NCBI RefSeq assembly: GCF_000472965.1
Contig: NZ_AXAU01000033.1
Location: 1-45,076, forward strand
From: Bradyrhizobium murdochi
GTDB taxonomy: Bacteria; Pseudomonadota; Alphaproteobacteria; Rhizobiales; Xanthobacteraceae
Direction: 5' to 3'
Length of the DNA stretch: 45,076 nt
The translations under genes and the position numbers were made by a program. A model generated the notes under the pieces. It worked only from the letters and a program-made list of their open reading frames with translations, was not told the origin of the DNA and did not search any database. Shown in pieces: positions 1 through 8,379 of this stretch (position 1 is the first letter of the stretch; each line of letters begins with the position of its first letter).

Positions 1-2
1 GC

Positions 3-191
3 TTCATCCAGACAAGCCTGCGCGAGTGGGCTTATGCCCGCGCTTACGACACCTCAGACGAACGCGCCGCCGAACTGCCACGCTGGCTTCACCGCTACAA
101 TTGGCACAGACCTCATGGCAGTATCGGATCAAAGCCACCCATCAGCAGACTCGGTCTAACCGGGAACAACCTGTTGAGGCTCCACACCTAG
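3..191 (+). CDS. IS481-type transposase, C-terminal end (cut by window edge)
   Basis: The open frame enters from the left edge and gives 62 residues to a TAG stop at 189-191. The tail reads WLHRYNWHRPHGSIG followed by KPPISRL, the typical end of the integrase core (rve/DDE) of IS481 and related transposases, where the final region helps DNA strand transfer. The catalytic acidic residues lie outside the window, so it cannot be told whether the element is intact. The stop is followed directly by a Rhizobiales intergenic repeat; no terminal inverted repeat could be fixed with one end only. Confidence 0.75.
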   Translation, partial: FIQTSLREWAYARAYDTSDERAAELPRWLHRYNWHRPHGSIGSKPPISRLGLTGNNLLRLHT

Positions 192-400
192 AGCCTTTTC
201 GGTTCTGATTAAATCAGAACCGGGCTCTAGGTTTTTGTTTTGACGCGTTTTCTTGACGCGAACCGGTGTCCACTTCGCTGGAAAACGCTCTAGGGCATGA
301 TCCGGAAAAGTGCGAAGCGGTTTTCCGAAAAGATCATGCTCAAACAAAAAGATGAGATCATGATGCGATTCTACGAAATCGCATCATGATATGGACGCTT
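192..400. repeat. Rhizobiales intergenic palindromic repeat region
   Basis: This stretch between the transposase tail and the first chromosomal gene has no gene. It holds nested palindromes: AGAGCC...GGCTCT around 190-227 with GGTTCTGATT/AATCAGAACC arms, and GGGCATGATCCGGAAAAG ... CTTTTCGGAAAACC-type arms about 293-341. Elements of this kind (GCATGATCCGGAAAA...TTTTCCGAAAAGATCATGC) are very common between genes in Bradyrhizobium, Rhizobium and relatives. The family assignment is from memory of the motif. Confidence 0.6.
357..390 (-). terminator. Probable terminator of the Ala/Lys-rich gene
   Basis: A perfect 14-bp inverted repeat (ATCATGATGCGATT / AATCGCATCATGAT) with a 6-nt loop lies 27 nt beyond the stop of the minus-strand gene at 418. 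Read on the minus strand it is followed by CTCATCTTTTTGTTT, a T-rich tract, so it fits an intrinsic terminator. It may also be part of the neighbouring palindromic repeat. Confidence 0.5.
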
Positions 401-417
401 TCGGTGAAGACCGCAGA

Positions 418-1458
418 CTATTTCGGCAGCACTGCGTGGAAGATGGACTTCGCAGTCGACAGCGCGTCCTCGGCAGCCGCCGTGGCGCGTTCGCGGACGG
501 AAGGCGCCGCAACTTCGGCACGCAGATCGAGCGGGCGCGAGACTGGAATTTCGGCGGGCGGGACTGGGCGGTTCGGGTCGATGGCCTCAGCATAAGGCGG
601 CCGTGGCTGCGCCGAAACCTGACCATTGGGTTCGCCAGCGGGTGGGCCCGAGACCATGACCGGCGGCGGCAGCGGACGAAGCGCGGGCGCATTCACGGCA
701 GCAGGCGCATTTGCGACCCTGGATGTTTCGGGGGCACGGGGTGCTTCAGGAGCACGGGCCGTCTCGGGGGCGCGCGGAGACGTTTCGCCGTTGGCGCGCA
801 GGCGTTCGATCGCGGCGCGCGCCAAATCGTTGGCATCGCGCCGTTCATCCGGCGTAGCCGCAGTCTCGACCGAGGCGGCCGGCGCAGCCACTACAACCGG
901 AGTGGCCTGGGACGCCACAGGCTGCACGGGCGACGGCAGTATGACCCTGATCTTTTCCTTTTCGCGCGGCGCCGCTGCATGACGGCGCTGGTCGGCCGGA
1001 TTGCTCGCAGCGTCAGCCGGGCTCTCGGCCGATTTCACGTCGGCCTTAGGATCTGAAGACTTGGAATCGGAGGATTTGGCATCGGCTTTGGCGTCAGCCT
1101 TCGCTTCGGACTTTTCTTCCGCTTTCGCTTGGGCCTTTTCAGCCACCGCCGGTCGTTCGGCAGCGGTCTTCTCCATGATGGCCTTCTCGGAGATACCCCT
1201 CGCCTTGACGCCTGCGGCCGGAATATTGCTCACGCTGGCCGTGGTCTCGGACGTCTTAGTATCGGACGTCTTGGTATCGGATGTCTTGGTATCGGATTTG
1301 GCTGCAGCCTTGCTGGGATTGGCGGCCGCCGACGCCGCCGCGGGAGCGTCCGCGCTGGGCTTTGTCACGATGTAGTGGTTGACGATGTACGCCCCGATGA
1401 CCGTCGCGGCCACCGAGGGGAAGATGTCCACCGCAAATTTCTTGAGGTAATTCAGCAT
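418..1458 (-). CDS. Membrane-anchored Ala/Lys/Pro-rich low-complexity protein
   Basis: Unrecognised protein of 346 residues. It starts MLNYLKKFAVDIFPSVAAT and has one hydrophobic segment at about residues 8-30, then a very long low-complexity body: Ala/Lys/Asp/Glu/Ser-rich to about 170, Ala/Pro/Arg/Val-rich afterwards, with repeats such as KTSDT x3 and RAPE. It ends with a short amphipathic-looking segment (ALSTAKSIFHAVLPK). This suggests an inner-membrane anchor with an extended periplasmic or cytoplasmic arm, as in TonB/TolA-like spacers, but no functional domain is visible. The start at 1458 is chosen because GGGGAG lies just upstream; a longer frame to 1614 exists but its N-terminus is not hydrophobic or conserved-looking. 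Confidence 0.65.
   Translation of the reverse strand: MLNYLKKFAVDIFPSVAATVIGAYIVNHYIVTKPSADAPAAASAAANPSKAAAKSDTKTSDTKTSDTKTSETTASVSNIPAAGVKARGISEKAIMEKTAAERPAVAEKAQAKAEEKSEAKADAKADAKSSDSKSSDPKADVKSAESPADAASNPADQRRHAAAPREKEKIRVILPSPVQPVASQATPVVVAAPAASVETAATPDERRDANDLARAAIERLRANGETSPRAPETARAPEAPRAPETSRVANAPAAVNAPALRPLPPPVMVSGPPAGEPNGQVSAQPRPPYAEAIDPNRPVPPAEIPVSRPLDLRAEVAAPSVRERATAAAEDALSTAKSIFHAVLPK
1250..1294. repeat. Three tandem 15-bp repeats inside the Ala/Lys-rich gene
   Basis: Units at 1250-1264, 1265-1279 and 1280-1294 (consensus GACGTCTTGGTATCG on the plus strand) differ at only two positions. Each encodes five residues (KTSDT register) on the minus strand, so copy number can change without a frameshift. 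Confidence 0.85.
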
Positions 1459-1643
1459 TCCGGCCACTCCCCGCGGCCCTCCAATTGCCGGAACTTTGAG
1501 GCACATTGAGGGATCAACTACGACGGATCGATGGCAATTCAGCAGTTCCTGTGCAGGTGCAGCGACATCTGCCAATCGCCCTACGGGTTCGTCCCAGAGC
1601 CGTAGGCGCGGCACCCGCGATCAAGCTGGAACCCGAGAGAGGC

Positions 1644-1928
1644 TCAGGGCTTCAGTTCAACCTCTAGAAACACAATCTCGCTTGCGGTCTCGTTGAGCAC
1701 GTCGTGCTGGACGCCGGCCTTCCGGAAATAGGATTTGCCGGAGGCGAGCTGCGCCTTGGTGCGTTCGCCGTTCGGCGCGACGATCGTCATCTCGCCCGAG
1801 GTTATCGGCACGATCACGTAGTCCATTTCATGGGTGTGGTGGCCGGTGGCGCTGCCCGGCGCCAGCCGCCACTCGGTAACGCGGACTTCTGATGTATCGA
1901 CCTGAACATCGGATTTGGCGGCAAGCAT
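1644..1928 (-). CDS. Small cupin-domain protein
   Basis: A 94-residue single-domain cupin. The first cupin motif is seen as GSATGHHTHEMDYVIVPITSG (about residues 25-45, with GHHTHE giving the metal-binding His/Glu set) and the second around GKSYFRKAGVQHDVLN (about 64-79, with the late His). Small cupins of this type bind a metal ion and a small ligand; the substrate cannot be read from sequence. It starts 21 bp after the ChaA-like gene on the same strand, so it is probably the last gene of that operon. Confidence 0.75.
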   Translation of the reverse strand: MLAAKSDVQVDTSEVRVTEWRLAPGSATGHHTHEMDYVIVPITSGEMTIVAPNGERTKAQLASGKSYFRKAGVQHDVLNETASEIVFLEVELKP

Positions 1929-1949
1929 GTCGGCTTTACTCCAGTGGGA

Positions 1950-3050
1950 TTACGGCACGAATACCAGGAACAGGAACACGGCGAATACCAGCATGTGCAC
2001 GAGCCCAAACAGGATGTTGGTGCGGCCGGTGCCGAAGGTGAGAATGCTCAGGAAGAACGTGAGCAACAGCAACACCATGCCCTGACCGTTGAGCCCAAGC
2101 ACAAGCTCCTTGTCGAGCACGTAGGTGGCTAGGCCGACGGCGGGAATAGTCAGCCCGATGGTCGCCAGCGATGATCCGAGCGCGAGATTGATGCTCTTCT
2201 GCAGATCGTTGTTGCGTGCGGCTGCGATAGCGGTGACCCCCTCCGGGAGCAGGATGAGGATCGCGACCAGCACGCCGGCGAACGCCGGTGGGGCGCCGAT
2301 CATCGCGGTCACGACATCGACCACCACCGAAAATTTCTTGGCTAGAAGCACCACGGCGAGTAGGGAGACAAGCAGCAGCGCGATGCTGAGCGCCAGCATC
2401 CGGTTCGACAGGGATGATGTTTCGGCGGCAGAACCACCGGCGCCTCCCTTGATGAAATAATCACTGTGCCGGATTGTCTGGGTATAAAGGAACACGCCGT
2501 AGAGCATGAGCGTGACCAGGTCCACAAAGCCGAGCTGCGCCGCCGAATAGATCGGCCCCGGCGCCGTCAGCGTATAATTGGGCATGATCAGCGTAATGGT
2601 TGACAGCACGAACAGCACGCTGAGATAAAGGTTGGCGCCGGAGACCTGGAAATCCTGCTCGCGGTAGCGCAAGCCGCCGATGAAGATGCAGAGGCCGACG
2701 AGGCCGTTGCACACGATCATCACCACCGCAAACACGGTGTCGCGCGCCAGCGCCGGCTGCGGCTTTTCGCCGAGCATGATGGTGGCGATCAGCGCGACCT
2801 CAATGATGGTGACGGCGAGCGTCAACAGCAGCGTGCCATATGGTTCGCCGATCCGCTCGGCAATCACCTCGGCATGGTGCACGGCTGCGAACACGGTGCC
2901 GAACAGGATTGCGAGCAGCAGCACCGCAAACACGAACCCGCCAACTGACGGCGTGAAGTTGAGCCCGAGGCCGGTGGCCGCGGCAAACAGCACCATCGCC
3001 AGCGCGGGGAATATCCAGGCCGATCGCGGCATCGGTCCATGTGCGCTCAT
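1950..3050 (-). CDS. chaA: ChaA-like calcium/sodium:proton antiporter (CaCA family)
   Basis: Membrane protein of 366 residues, the same length as E. coli ChaA, with about eleven hydrophobic segments. It carries the two CaCA alpha-repeat motifs: GEPYGTLLLTLAVTIIEVAL in the first half and PEGVTAIAAARNNDLQKSIN followed by ALGSSLATIG in the second, including the conserved acidic residues used for cation exchange. ChaA proteins exchange Ca2+, Na+ or K+ for H+ across the inner membrane. A longer frame to 3272 exists, but MSAHGPMPRSAWIF at 3050 is the sensible start: it is four bases after the stop of the upstream hydrolase gene, implying translational coupling. The upstream genes on the strand include the proton-translocating transhydrogenase. 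Confidence 0.85.
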   Translation of the reverse strand: MSAHGPMPRSAWIFPALAMVLFAAATGLGLNFTPSVGGFVFAVLLLAILFGTVFAAVHHAEVIAERIGEPYGTLLLTLAVTIIEVALIATIMLGEKPQPALARDTVFAVVMIVCNGLVGLCIFIGGLRYREQDFQVSGANLYLSVLFVLSTITLIMPNYTLTAPGPIYSAAQLGFVDLVTLMLYGVFLYTQTIRHSDYFIKGGAGGSAAETSSLSNRMLALSIALLLVSLLAVVLLAKKFSVVVDVVTAMIGAPPAFAGVLVAILILLPEGVTAIAAARNNDLQKSINLALGSSLATIGLTIPAVGLATYVLDKELVLGLNGQGMVLLLLTFFLSILTFGTGRTNILFGLVHMLVFAVFLFLVFVP

Positions 3051-3054
3051 GCAG

Positions 3055-3912
3055 TCAAGTTCCCAACCGGTTGGTGGACGGAAGATATGCCCGTCCATGC
3101 TGCGACCATCCCTGCGCAAGATTGATAAAATTCCGCGCGATTTCAATCGCGCCGAAATTGTCCAGATCGTTGTGACTTCCCCGGGCGAGGCGGACAAACC
3201 GTTTCGGCTCGTTCGCCAGCGCGAACAGCCGTTCGCCAAAGGCAACGGGTATCGTGGGATCGAGCGCGCCATGCATCATGAGCAGCGGAACCCTGATCCG
3301 GGCGATGTGCCGGTCGGAGTGGAATTGATCGCGCATCAACAGCCGCACCGGCGCGAACCAGAACGCGGACGCGGCGACGTCCACAATGGAAGTAAAGGAC
3401 GATTCCAGGATCAGCTTTCCGACCGGCTGCGCGCCCGCCAGCGCAACTGCGACGCCGGTGCCAAGCGAGAATCCCCACGCAACGATTCTGTCCGCGCTGT
3501 ATCGCGCTGCCGTGAAAGCATAGGCCGCCGCGGCATCCTGCAGCAATCCCTGCTCACTCGGCTGCCCGCTCGAGCCGGCATAGCCGCGATAGGAGAGCGC
3601 GACGATTCCTATCCCGTCGGCGATCAGGCCGCGAAAACGGCCGAAGAAGCCGGCGAGATAATCGCCATTGCCGTGGAAGTAGAGGACGACCGGACGCCCC
3701 GGCTTGGCCGGAACATGCCAGACGATGACCTTCTCACCGTCGGCTGTGGCCAGGATGTGTTCTTCTGCTTCGGGAAAGCCCGCCGCTTGCGGTGCCGTGC
3801 GCGCGCCTGTCGGCGCAGGAAACAGCACGGCACGCTGCGCGAAGAACAGCGCGAGCAGGCCACAGATATAACCGGCTGAGATGATGATGAGCAGCCATTT
3901 CAAGGTCGTCAT
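3055..3912 (-). CDS. Alpha/beta hydrolase with N-terminal membrane anchor
   Basis: A 285-residue serine hydrolase of the BEM46/YfhR-like type. An uncleaved-looking hydrophobic segment (LKWLLIIISAGYICGLLALF, residues 4-23) anchors it. The fold motifs follow: YFHGNGDYLAGF (oxyanion HGN), WGFSLGTGVAV (nucleophile Ser in GFSLG), MHGALDPTIPV (Asp) and ARGSHNDLDN (His). The substrate is not known for this family. It is coupled to the ChaA-like gene (4-bp gap) and 57 bp after the serine hydrolase gene, so it belongs to the same transcription unit. Confidence 0.8.
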   Translation of the reverse strand: MTTLKWLLIIISAGYICGLLALFFAQRAVLFPAPTGARTAPQAAGFPEAEEHILATADGEKVIVWHVPAKPGRPVVLYFHGNGDYLAGFFGRFRGLIADGIGIVALSYRGYAGSSGQPSEQGLLQDAAAAYAFTAARYSADRIVAWGFSLGTGVAVALAGAQPVGKLILESSFTSIVDVAASAFWFAPVRLLMRDQFHSDRHIARIRVPLLMMHGALDPTIPVAFGERLFALANEPKRFVRLARGSHNDLDNFGAIEIARNFINLAQGWSQHGRAYLPSTNRLGT

Positions 3913-3969
3913 AACTCTGCGATGCTTACAGGCAACATTGCCTATCGGCCAGTGTGATCTCCCAGGTTA

Positions 3970-5097
3970 TTACAAGATGCTCGCCAGCACGACTTCGCGG
4001 ATTACTCGGATCGGCGGCATCCACTGATTCCCATCATTGTAGTTACCAGCCATAATTGCCACTGAAAGGTCGAGTTCGGGAAACACGAACAGTCTCTGAC
4101 CCCCGTAACCGAATGCCCCGATCCAATGAGCGATCGGACGGTTTGGCGGTTTACCGTACTGGAGATCGCCAGCGTACCAGAAATAGCCATAGCGGCGCGT
4201 CTCGTCGACGGCGACGTAAGCCTTGAAAGATTGCTCGAGCCAATCCGCAGGGACGATCTGGCGTCCGTCCCATTCTCCGCGATTGAGAATGAGCTGGCCA
4301 ATGCGCGCGAGATCGCGCGGCGTCATTCGCAGGCCCGAAGCGGGCGCGGGCGCGCCGTTGGAACCTTTGGTCCATTCGATCCGCCCAATGCCGATCGGGT
4401 CGAACAACGCTGTGCGGGCGAAATCGGGCAGCGATTGACCCGTGCCCTTGACGATGAGCCTGCCTATCAACGTGGTCGCGGCGGCGCCATAGATCCAGCG
4501 AGTGCCAGGCTCCGCAATGAACGGCCGACTGAAGATGTAGCGATAACGATCCGGCGAGGCTTCCATCAGCACCTCGCTGTTGTTCGGGTCTTCGTAGGGA
4601 ATGTCCTCATTCCATTCCAGTCCGAGCGTCATTGTCAGGGCGTGCGCCACTGTCATGCGCTTATTCCGCGGGTCGGCAGCGAGATCCGCGCATTCGGGGA
4701 ACGAGGCCAGTATCGGCTGATCGAGAGTCGGGACCTTGCCGGCCGCCAATGCTTGGCCGTACAGCAGGCCGAGAATGCTCTTAGTGACAGAGCGCAGGTC
4801 GTGCAGCGTGTCCGGCCCGAACGCGGTGTGGCCGATGGGGCTACCCCAGTTCTCGTCTTCGCCTTCGAAATAGCGCTCGAACACCAGCCTGCCGCGACGC
4901 GCGATAATAACACCGTGCAACCCCCAAATGCGCCGGTCGGCGATCAGTCTGTCGAGGCGCGATTCGATATCGGGCGCAAAGCCCGTCTCAGATGGCGGTA
5001 CTTTGTTCCATTCGAATGCTAGTGTGGGGAGCGGACAGATGGCGGCGTTGCCGATAGTCGCCGCGGCGCCGATGATCATCTGACGACGCGCGAACAT
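3970..5097 (-). CDS. Exported serine hydrolase (class C beta-lactamase fold)
   Basis: A 375-residue member of the beta-lactamase/penicillin-binding-protein superfamily. The N-terminus FARRQMIIGAAATIG looks like a Tat signal peptide. The S-x-x-K active-site motif is seen as SVTKSI (about residue 106), followed by the region RWIYGAAATTLIGRL (Tyr of the second motif, YxA rather than the common YxN) and a C-terminal HWIGAFGYGGQ segment (HxG-like third motif). Such proteins are esterases, D-aminopeptidases or beta-lactamases; which one cannot be decided here. The gene starts 14 bp after pntB on the same strand. Confidence 0.8.
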   Translation of the reverse strand: MFARRQMIIGAAATIGNAAICPLPTLAFEWNKVPPSETGFAPDIESRLDRLIADRRIWGLHGVIIARRGRLVFERYFEGEDENWGSPIGHTAFGPDTLHDLRSVTKSILGLLYGQALAAGKVPTLDQPILASFPECADLAADPRNKRMTVAHALTMTLGLEWNEDIPYEDPNNSEVLMEASPDRYRYIFSRPFIAEPGTRWIYGAAATTLIGRLIVKGTGQSLPDFARTALFDPIGIGRIEWTKGSNGAPAPASGLRMTPRDLARIGQLILNRGEWDGRQIVPADWLEQSFKAYVAVDETRRYGYFWYAGDLQYGKPPNRPIAHWIGAFGYGGQRLFVFPELDLSVAIMAGNYNDGNQWMPPIRVIREVVLASIL

Positions 5098-5111
5098 GGT
5101 GCCCCGATCCG

Positions 5112-6509
5112 TTACATCCCCTTGACGATGTTCTCGGTGACCTTCTTGGCATCACCGAGCAGCATCATGGTGTTGTCGCGATAGAACAGCGGATTGTCGA
5201 TGCCGGCATAGCCCGATGCCAGCGAGCGCTTGATGAACATCACGGTGCCGGCCTTCCAGACCTGCAGCACCGGCATGCCGTAGATCGGCGAGGTCTTGTC
5301 TTCTTCCGCCGCCGGATTGGTGACGTCGTTGGCGCCGATCACGAAGGCGATGTCGGCCTGGGCGAATTCGGAGTTGATGTCCTCGAGCTCGAACACCTCG
5401 TCATAGGGCACATTGGCTTCGGCGAGCAGCACGTTCATGTGGCCGGGCATGCGCCCCGCGACCGGGTGAATGGCGTACTTCACCTCGACGCCTTCCTTCT
5501 TCAAAAGATCGCTCATTTCGCGCAGCGCGTGCTGGGCCTGTGCCACCGCCATGCCGTAGCCGGGCACGATGATGACCTTGGAGGCGTTCTTCATGATGAA
5601 GGCGGCGTCGTCGGCCGAGCCGAGCTTGGCGGGCTTCTGTTCGCCGGAGCCGCCGCCCGCGGCCGCCGTTTCGCCGCCGAAGCCGCCAAGGATGACCGAG
5701 ATGAAAGAGCGGTTCATCGCGTGGCACATGATGTAGGACAGGATCGCGCCCGAGGAGCCGACCAGCGCGCCGGTGATGATCAGCGCGGAATTACCGAGCG
5801 TGAAGCCGATGCCGGCCGCGGCCCACCCCGAATAGGAATTCAGCATCGAGATCACGACCGGCATGTCGGCGCCGCCGATCGGGATGATCATGAGCACGCC
5901 GAGCACCAGCGCGATGATCGTGATCAGCCAGAAGTCGAGCGCGCTGCCGGAGCGGACCAGGCCAAAAATGAAGAACACCAGCGCAAGCGCGAGCGCGATG
6001 TTGATGATGTGGCGGCCGGGCAGTATGATCGGCGCGCCACTCATGCGGGCGGAAAGCTTCAGGAACGCGATCACCGAACCGGTGAAGGTCAGCGCACCGA
6101 TGGCGACGCCGAGCGACATCTCGACCAGGCTCGAGGCGTGAATGGCACCGGGCTTGCCGATGTCGAAGGCTTCGGGCGCGTAGAAGGCGCCGGCGGCGAC
6201 CAGCACCGCGGCCATGCCGACCAGCGAGTGGAACGCCGCGACCAGTTCCGGCATCGAGGTCATCGGCACGCGCCGCGCGATCACTGCCCCGATCGCCCCG
6301 CCGATGGCGATACCGAGGATGACCAGCACCCAGGCAACACCGTCCGCCGGCGGATGGCTCGCCAGCGTGGTGGCGACCGCGATCGCCATGCCGATCATGC
6401 CAAATAGATTGCCCTGGCGGGACGATGCGGGACTGGACAGCCCGCGCAGCGACAGGATGAACAGCACACCCGCCACGAGATAAAGAACTGCTGCCAGATT
6501 GGCGTTCAT
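5112..6509 (-). CDS. pntB: NAD(P) transhydrogenase, subunit beta
   Basis: A 465-residue protein of the usual PntB length. It has about eight or nine membrane segments in the first 270 residues (proton channel half, domain II), then the soluble NADP(H)-binding domain III: VIIVPGYGMAVAQAQHALRE, the HPVAGRMPGHMNVLLAEANV region, IGANDVTNPAA, and the end segment SLASGYAGIDNPLFY. With PntA1 and PntA2 it couples hydride transfer from NADH to NADP+ with proton entry across the inner membrane, supplying NADPH. It follows pntA2 by 43 bp. Confidence 0.96.
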   Translation of the reverse strand: MNANLAAVLYLVAGVLFILSLRGLSSPASSRQGNLFGMIGMAIAVATTLASHPPADGVAWVLVILGIAIGGAIGAVIARRVPMTSMPELVAAFHSLVGMAAVLVAAGAFYAPEAFDIGKPGAIHASSLVEMSLGVAIGALTFTGSVIAFLKLSARMSGAPIILPGRHIINIALALALVFFIFGLVRSGSALDFWLITIIALVLGVLMIIPIGGADMPVVISMLNSYSGWAAAGIGFTLGNSALIITGALVGSSGAILSYIMCHAMNRSFISVILGGFGGETAAAGGGSGEQKPAKLGSADDAAFIMKNASKVIIVPGYGMAVAQAQHALREMSDLLKKEGVEVKYAIHPVAGRMPGHMNVLLAEANVPYDEVFELEDINSEFAQADIAFVIGANDVTNPAAEEDKTSPIYGMPVLQVWKAGTVMFIKRSLASGYAGIDNPLFYRDNTMMLLGDAKKVTENIVKGM

Positions 6510-6552
6510 CTCAGGTCCCCATTTGACTTTGTCACCACGAGGTGCACGCCGC

Positions 6553-6870
6553 TCACTTCACCTTCTTCTTGTACATCGCCAGCATGCGCTGGGTGACAAG
6601 GAAGCCGCCAAATATGTTCACGCAGGCGAAGATCAGCGCGATGAAGCCGAAGCCGCGCGCCCAGCCCGAGCCGCTCGAGATCATGCCGACGCCGACCGCG
6701 AGCAGCGCACCGACCACGATCACCGAGGAGATCGCATTCGTCACCGACATCAAAGGCGTATGCAGCGCAGGCGTCACCGACCAGACCACGAAGTAGCCGA
6801 CGAAGACGGCGAGGACGAAAATCGACAGCCGGAATACGAAGGGGTCGACGACTTGGGCGACATGCTCCAT
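6553..6870 (-). CDS. pntA2: NAD(P) transhydrogenase, subunit alpha part 2
   Basis: A 105-residue membrane protein, MEHVAQVVDPFVFRLSIFVL onwards, with three or four transmembrane helices including PALHTPLMSVTNAISSVIVV, the conserved domain II helix of alpha-type transhydrogenases. In Rhizobiales, Rhodospirillum and other alphaproteobacteria PntA is split in two, and this is the membrane part (PntAB). The start at 6870 follows GGAGAG on the minus strand; the longer frame to 6963 overlaps pntA1 and is rejected. It begins 11 bp after pntA1. Confidence 0.93.
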   Translation of the reverse strand: MEHVAQVVDPFVFRLSIFVLAVFVGYFVVWSVTPALHTPLMSVTNAISSVIVVGALLAVGVGMISSGSGWARGFGFIALIFACVNIFGGFLVTQRMLAMYKKKVK

Positions 6871-6881
6871 GGCTTCTCTCC

Positions 6882-8009
6882 TTAGGCTTTCGGCTGGAAG
6901 TTCGGATGGATGACGGCGCCATCCTTGGTCAGCGCGGTGGCTTTCACCAGTTCGTCTTCCCAATTGACCGCGAGCGCCTTGTTTGCCTTGTCGACCAGGG
7001 TCTCGATGAACGAGAACAGGTTGCGGGCGTAAAGGCTCGAGGCCGATTGCGCCACGCGGCCGGCGACATTGGTGTAGCCGACGATCTTGATGCCATCGAC
7101 ATCGACGACCTCGCCCGGCTTCGCGCCTTCGACGTTGCCACCGCGCTCGACGGCGAGATCGACCAGCACCGAACCCGGCTTCATCGATTTGACCATCTCG
7201 GTGCTGACGAGCCTTGGCGCGGGGCGGCCCGGGATCAGCGCGGTCGTGATCACGATGTCCTGCTTCTTGACGTGCTCGGCGGTGAGTGCGGCCTGCTTTG
7301 CCTGATACTCTTTCGACATTTCCTTGGCGTAGCCGCCGGCGGTCTGGGCGTTTTTGAACTCCTCGTCCTCGACCGCGAGAAATTTGGCGCCGAGCGATTC
7401 GACCTGCTCTTTGGTGGCCGGACGCACGTCGGTTGCGGTAACGACGGCACCGAGCCGGCGCGCGGTCGCAATTGCCTGCAGGCCGGCAACGCCGACGCCC
7501 ATCACAAATACCTTCGCCGCCGGCACGGTGCCGGCCGCCGTCATCATCATCGGGAACGCCCGGCCAAAGGATTCGGCCGCCTCGATCACCGCGCGATAGC
7601 CGGCGAGATTTGCTTGGCTGGACAGCACGTCCATAACTTGTGCGCGCGTAATGCGCGGCATCAGTTCCATCGCAAATGCCGAGACGCCGGCATCCGCGAT
7701 CGTCTTCAGCGCCGCCTCATTGCCGTAAGGGTCCATGATGGCGATGACCAGCGCGCCGCGCTTGTACTGCGCCAACTCGCTCGCTTCAGGCCGCTTCACC
7801 TTGATGATGATGTCGGCGTCCTTTAGCGCGTCGGCGCTGACGGTGGCGCCGACGGCGGTGAATTCGGAATCCGGCAGGCCCGACTTGACGCCCGCACCCG
7901 GTTCGATCGCGACTTCGGCGCCCAGCGCCTTGAATTTCTTGATTGTGTCCGGGGAAGCGGCAACCCGCGGTTCGGACGGATCGATTTCCTTGGCAACGGC
8001 AATTTTCAT
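6882..8009 (-). CDS. pntA1: NAD(P) transhydrogenase, subunit alpha part 1
   Basis: A 375-residue soluble NAD(H)-binding domain I protein of the alanine dehydrogenase/PntA fold, starting MKIAVAKEIDPSEPRVAASP. Visible features are the N-terminal EPRVAASPDTIKKF motif, the Rossmann region FVMGVGVAGLQAIATARRLG (about 168-187), DVRPATKEQVESLGAKF and the GRPAPRLVSTEMV segment near the active site. It is the first gene of pntA1-pntA2-pntB, and the downstream serine hydrolase, alpha/beta hydrolase, ChaA-like and cupin genes probably share its transcript. The upstream stretch 8010-8109 is GC-rich with no clear promoter visible. Confidence 0.95.
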   Translation of the reverse strand: MKIAVAKEIDPSEPRVAASPDTIKKFKALGAEVAIEPGAGVKSGLPDSEFTAVGATVSADALKDADIIIKVKRPEASELAQYKRGALVIAIMDPYGNEAALKTIADAGVSAFAMELMPRITRAQVMDVLSSQANLAGYRAVIEAAESFGRAFPMMMTAAGTVPAAKVFVMGVGVAGLQAIATARRLGAVVTATDVRPATKEQVESLGAKFLAVEDEEFKNAQTAGGYAKEMSKEYQAKQAALTAEHVKKQDIVITTALIPGRPAPRLVSTEMVKSMKPGSVLVDLAVERGGNVEGAKPGEVVDVDGIKIVGYTNVAGRVAQSASSLYARNLFSFIETLVDKANKALAVNWEDELVKATALTKDGAVIHPNFQPKA

Positions 8010-8109
8010 GAGGCCTCCCCGGCGCGGCGGGCGCGCGCAAGCAAACTAGCGTCTTTTTCGCTTAGTTGGATACCGGTTTCGCAACCGGCATGCGTGCGAA
8101 TTTTCTGGC

Positions 8110-8129
8110 CACCGCCGGGGCCGGCGGTG
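8110..8129 (-). terminator. Terminator after cytochrome oxidase subunit IV
   Basis: A GC-rich perfect inverted repeat (CACCGCCGG / CCGGCGGTG) lies 15 nt beyond the stop codon of the small minus-strand gene and is followed on that strand by CCAGAAAATT. The stem is strong but the T-tract is poor, so confidence is moderate. Confidence 0.45.
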
Positions 8130-8143
8130 CAGGCAGCGACGCG

Positions 8144-8296
8144 TCAGGTCAGGAAATAACCCATCAGGGCGACAATAATTACGACGGCGAGGGTGCCGTA
8201 TTTGACCAGCATGATGAACCCTTCATAGGTCTGCTCATGTGCCGGATAGTCGTTGCCGTCAGCGGTCGTGTAGGCCACTTCGTTATGGTCTGCCAT
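8144..8296 (-). CDS. aa3-type cytochrome c oxidase subunit IV (50 residues)
   Basis: A short gene translated directly from the minus strand: it starts MADHNEVAYTTADGNDYPAH and ends with the single membrane helix KYGTLAVVIIVALMGYFLT before TGA. Length, the acidic soluble N-terminus (YPAHEQTYEGF) and the single C-terminal helix match the bacterial aa3 oxidase subunit IV family (COX4_pro_2 type) of alphaproteobacteria, a one-helix subunit that packs against the CtaC/CtaD core. The main oxidase genes are not in the window. In Rhizobiales it often stands alone near pnt, as here. Confidence 0.85.
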   Translation of the reverse strand: MADHNEVAYTTADGNDYPAHEQTYEGFIMLVKYGTLAVVIIVALMGYFLT

Positions 8297-8379
8297 CGGT
8301 ATCCCCAGTCAAAATCCGCGTTTCTCGCGTGCAATTACCGCAAAGCGTTTGGGAGGGCAACGGCCCCTTGCCTATCGGG

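Noticed and set aside
5439..6407. 322-residue open frame opposite pntB
   Set aside because: Antisense of a well-conserved pntB; charged low-complexity translation only.
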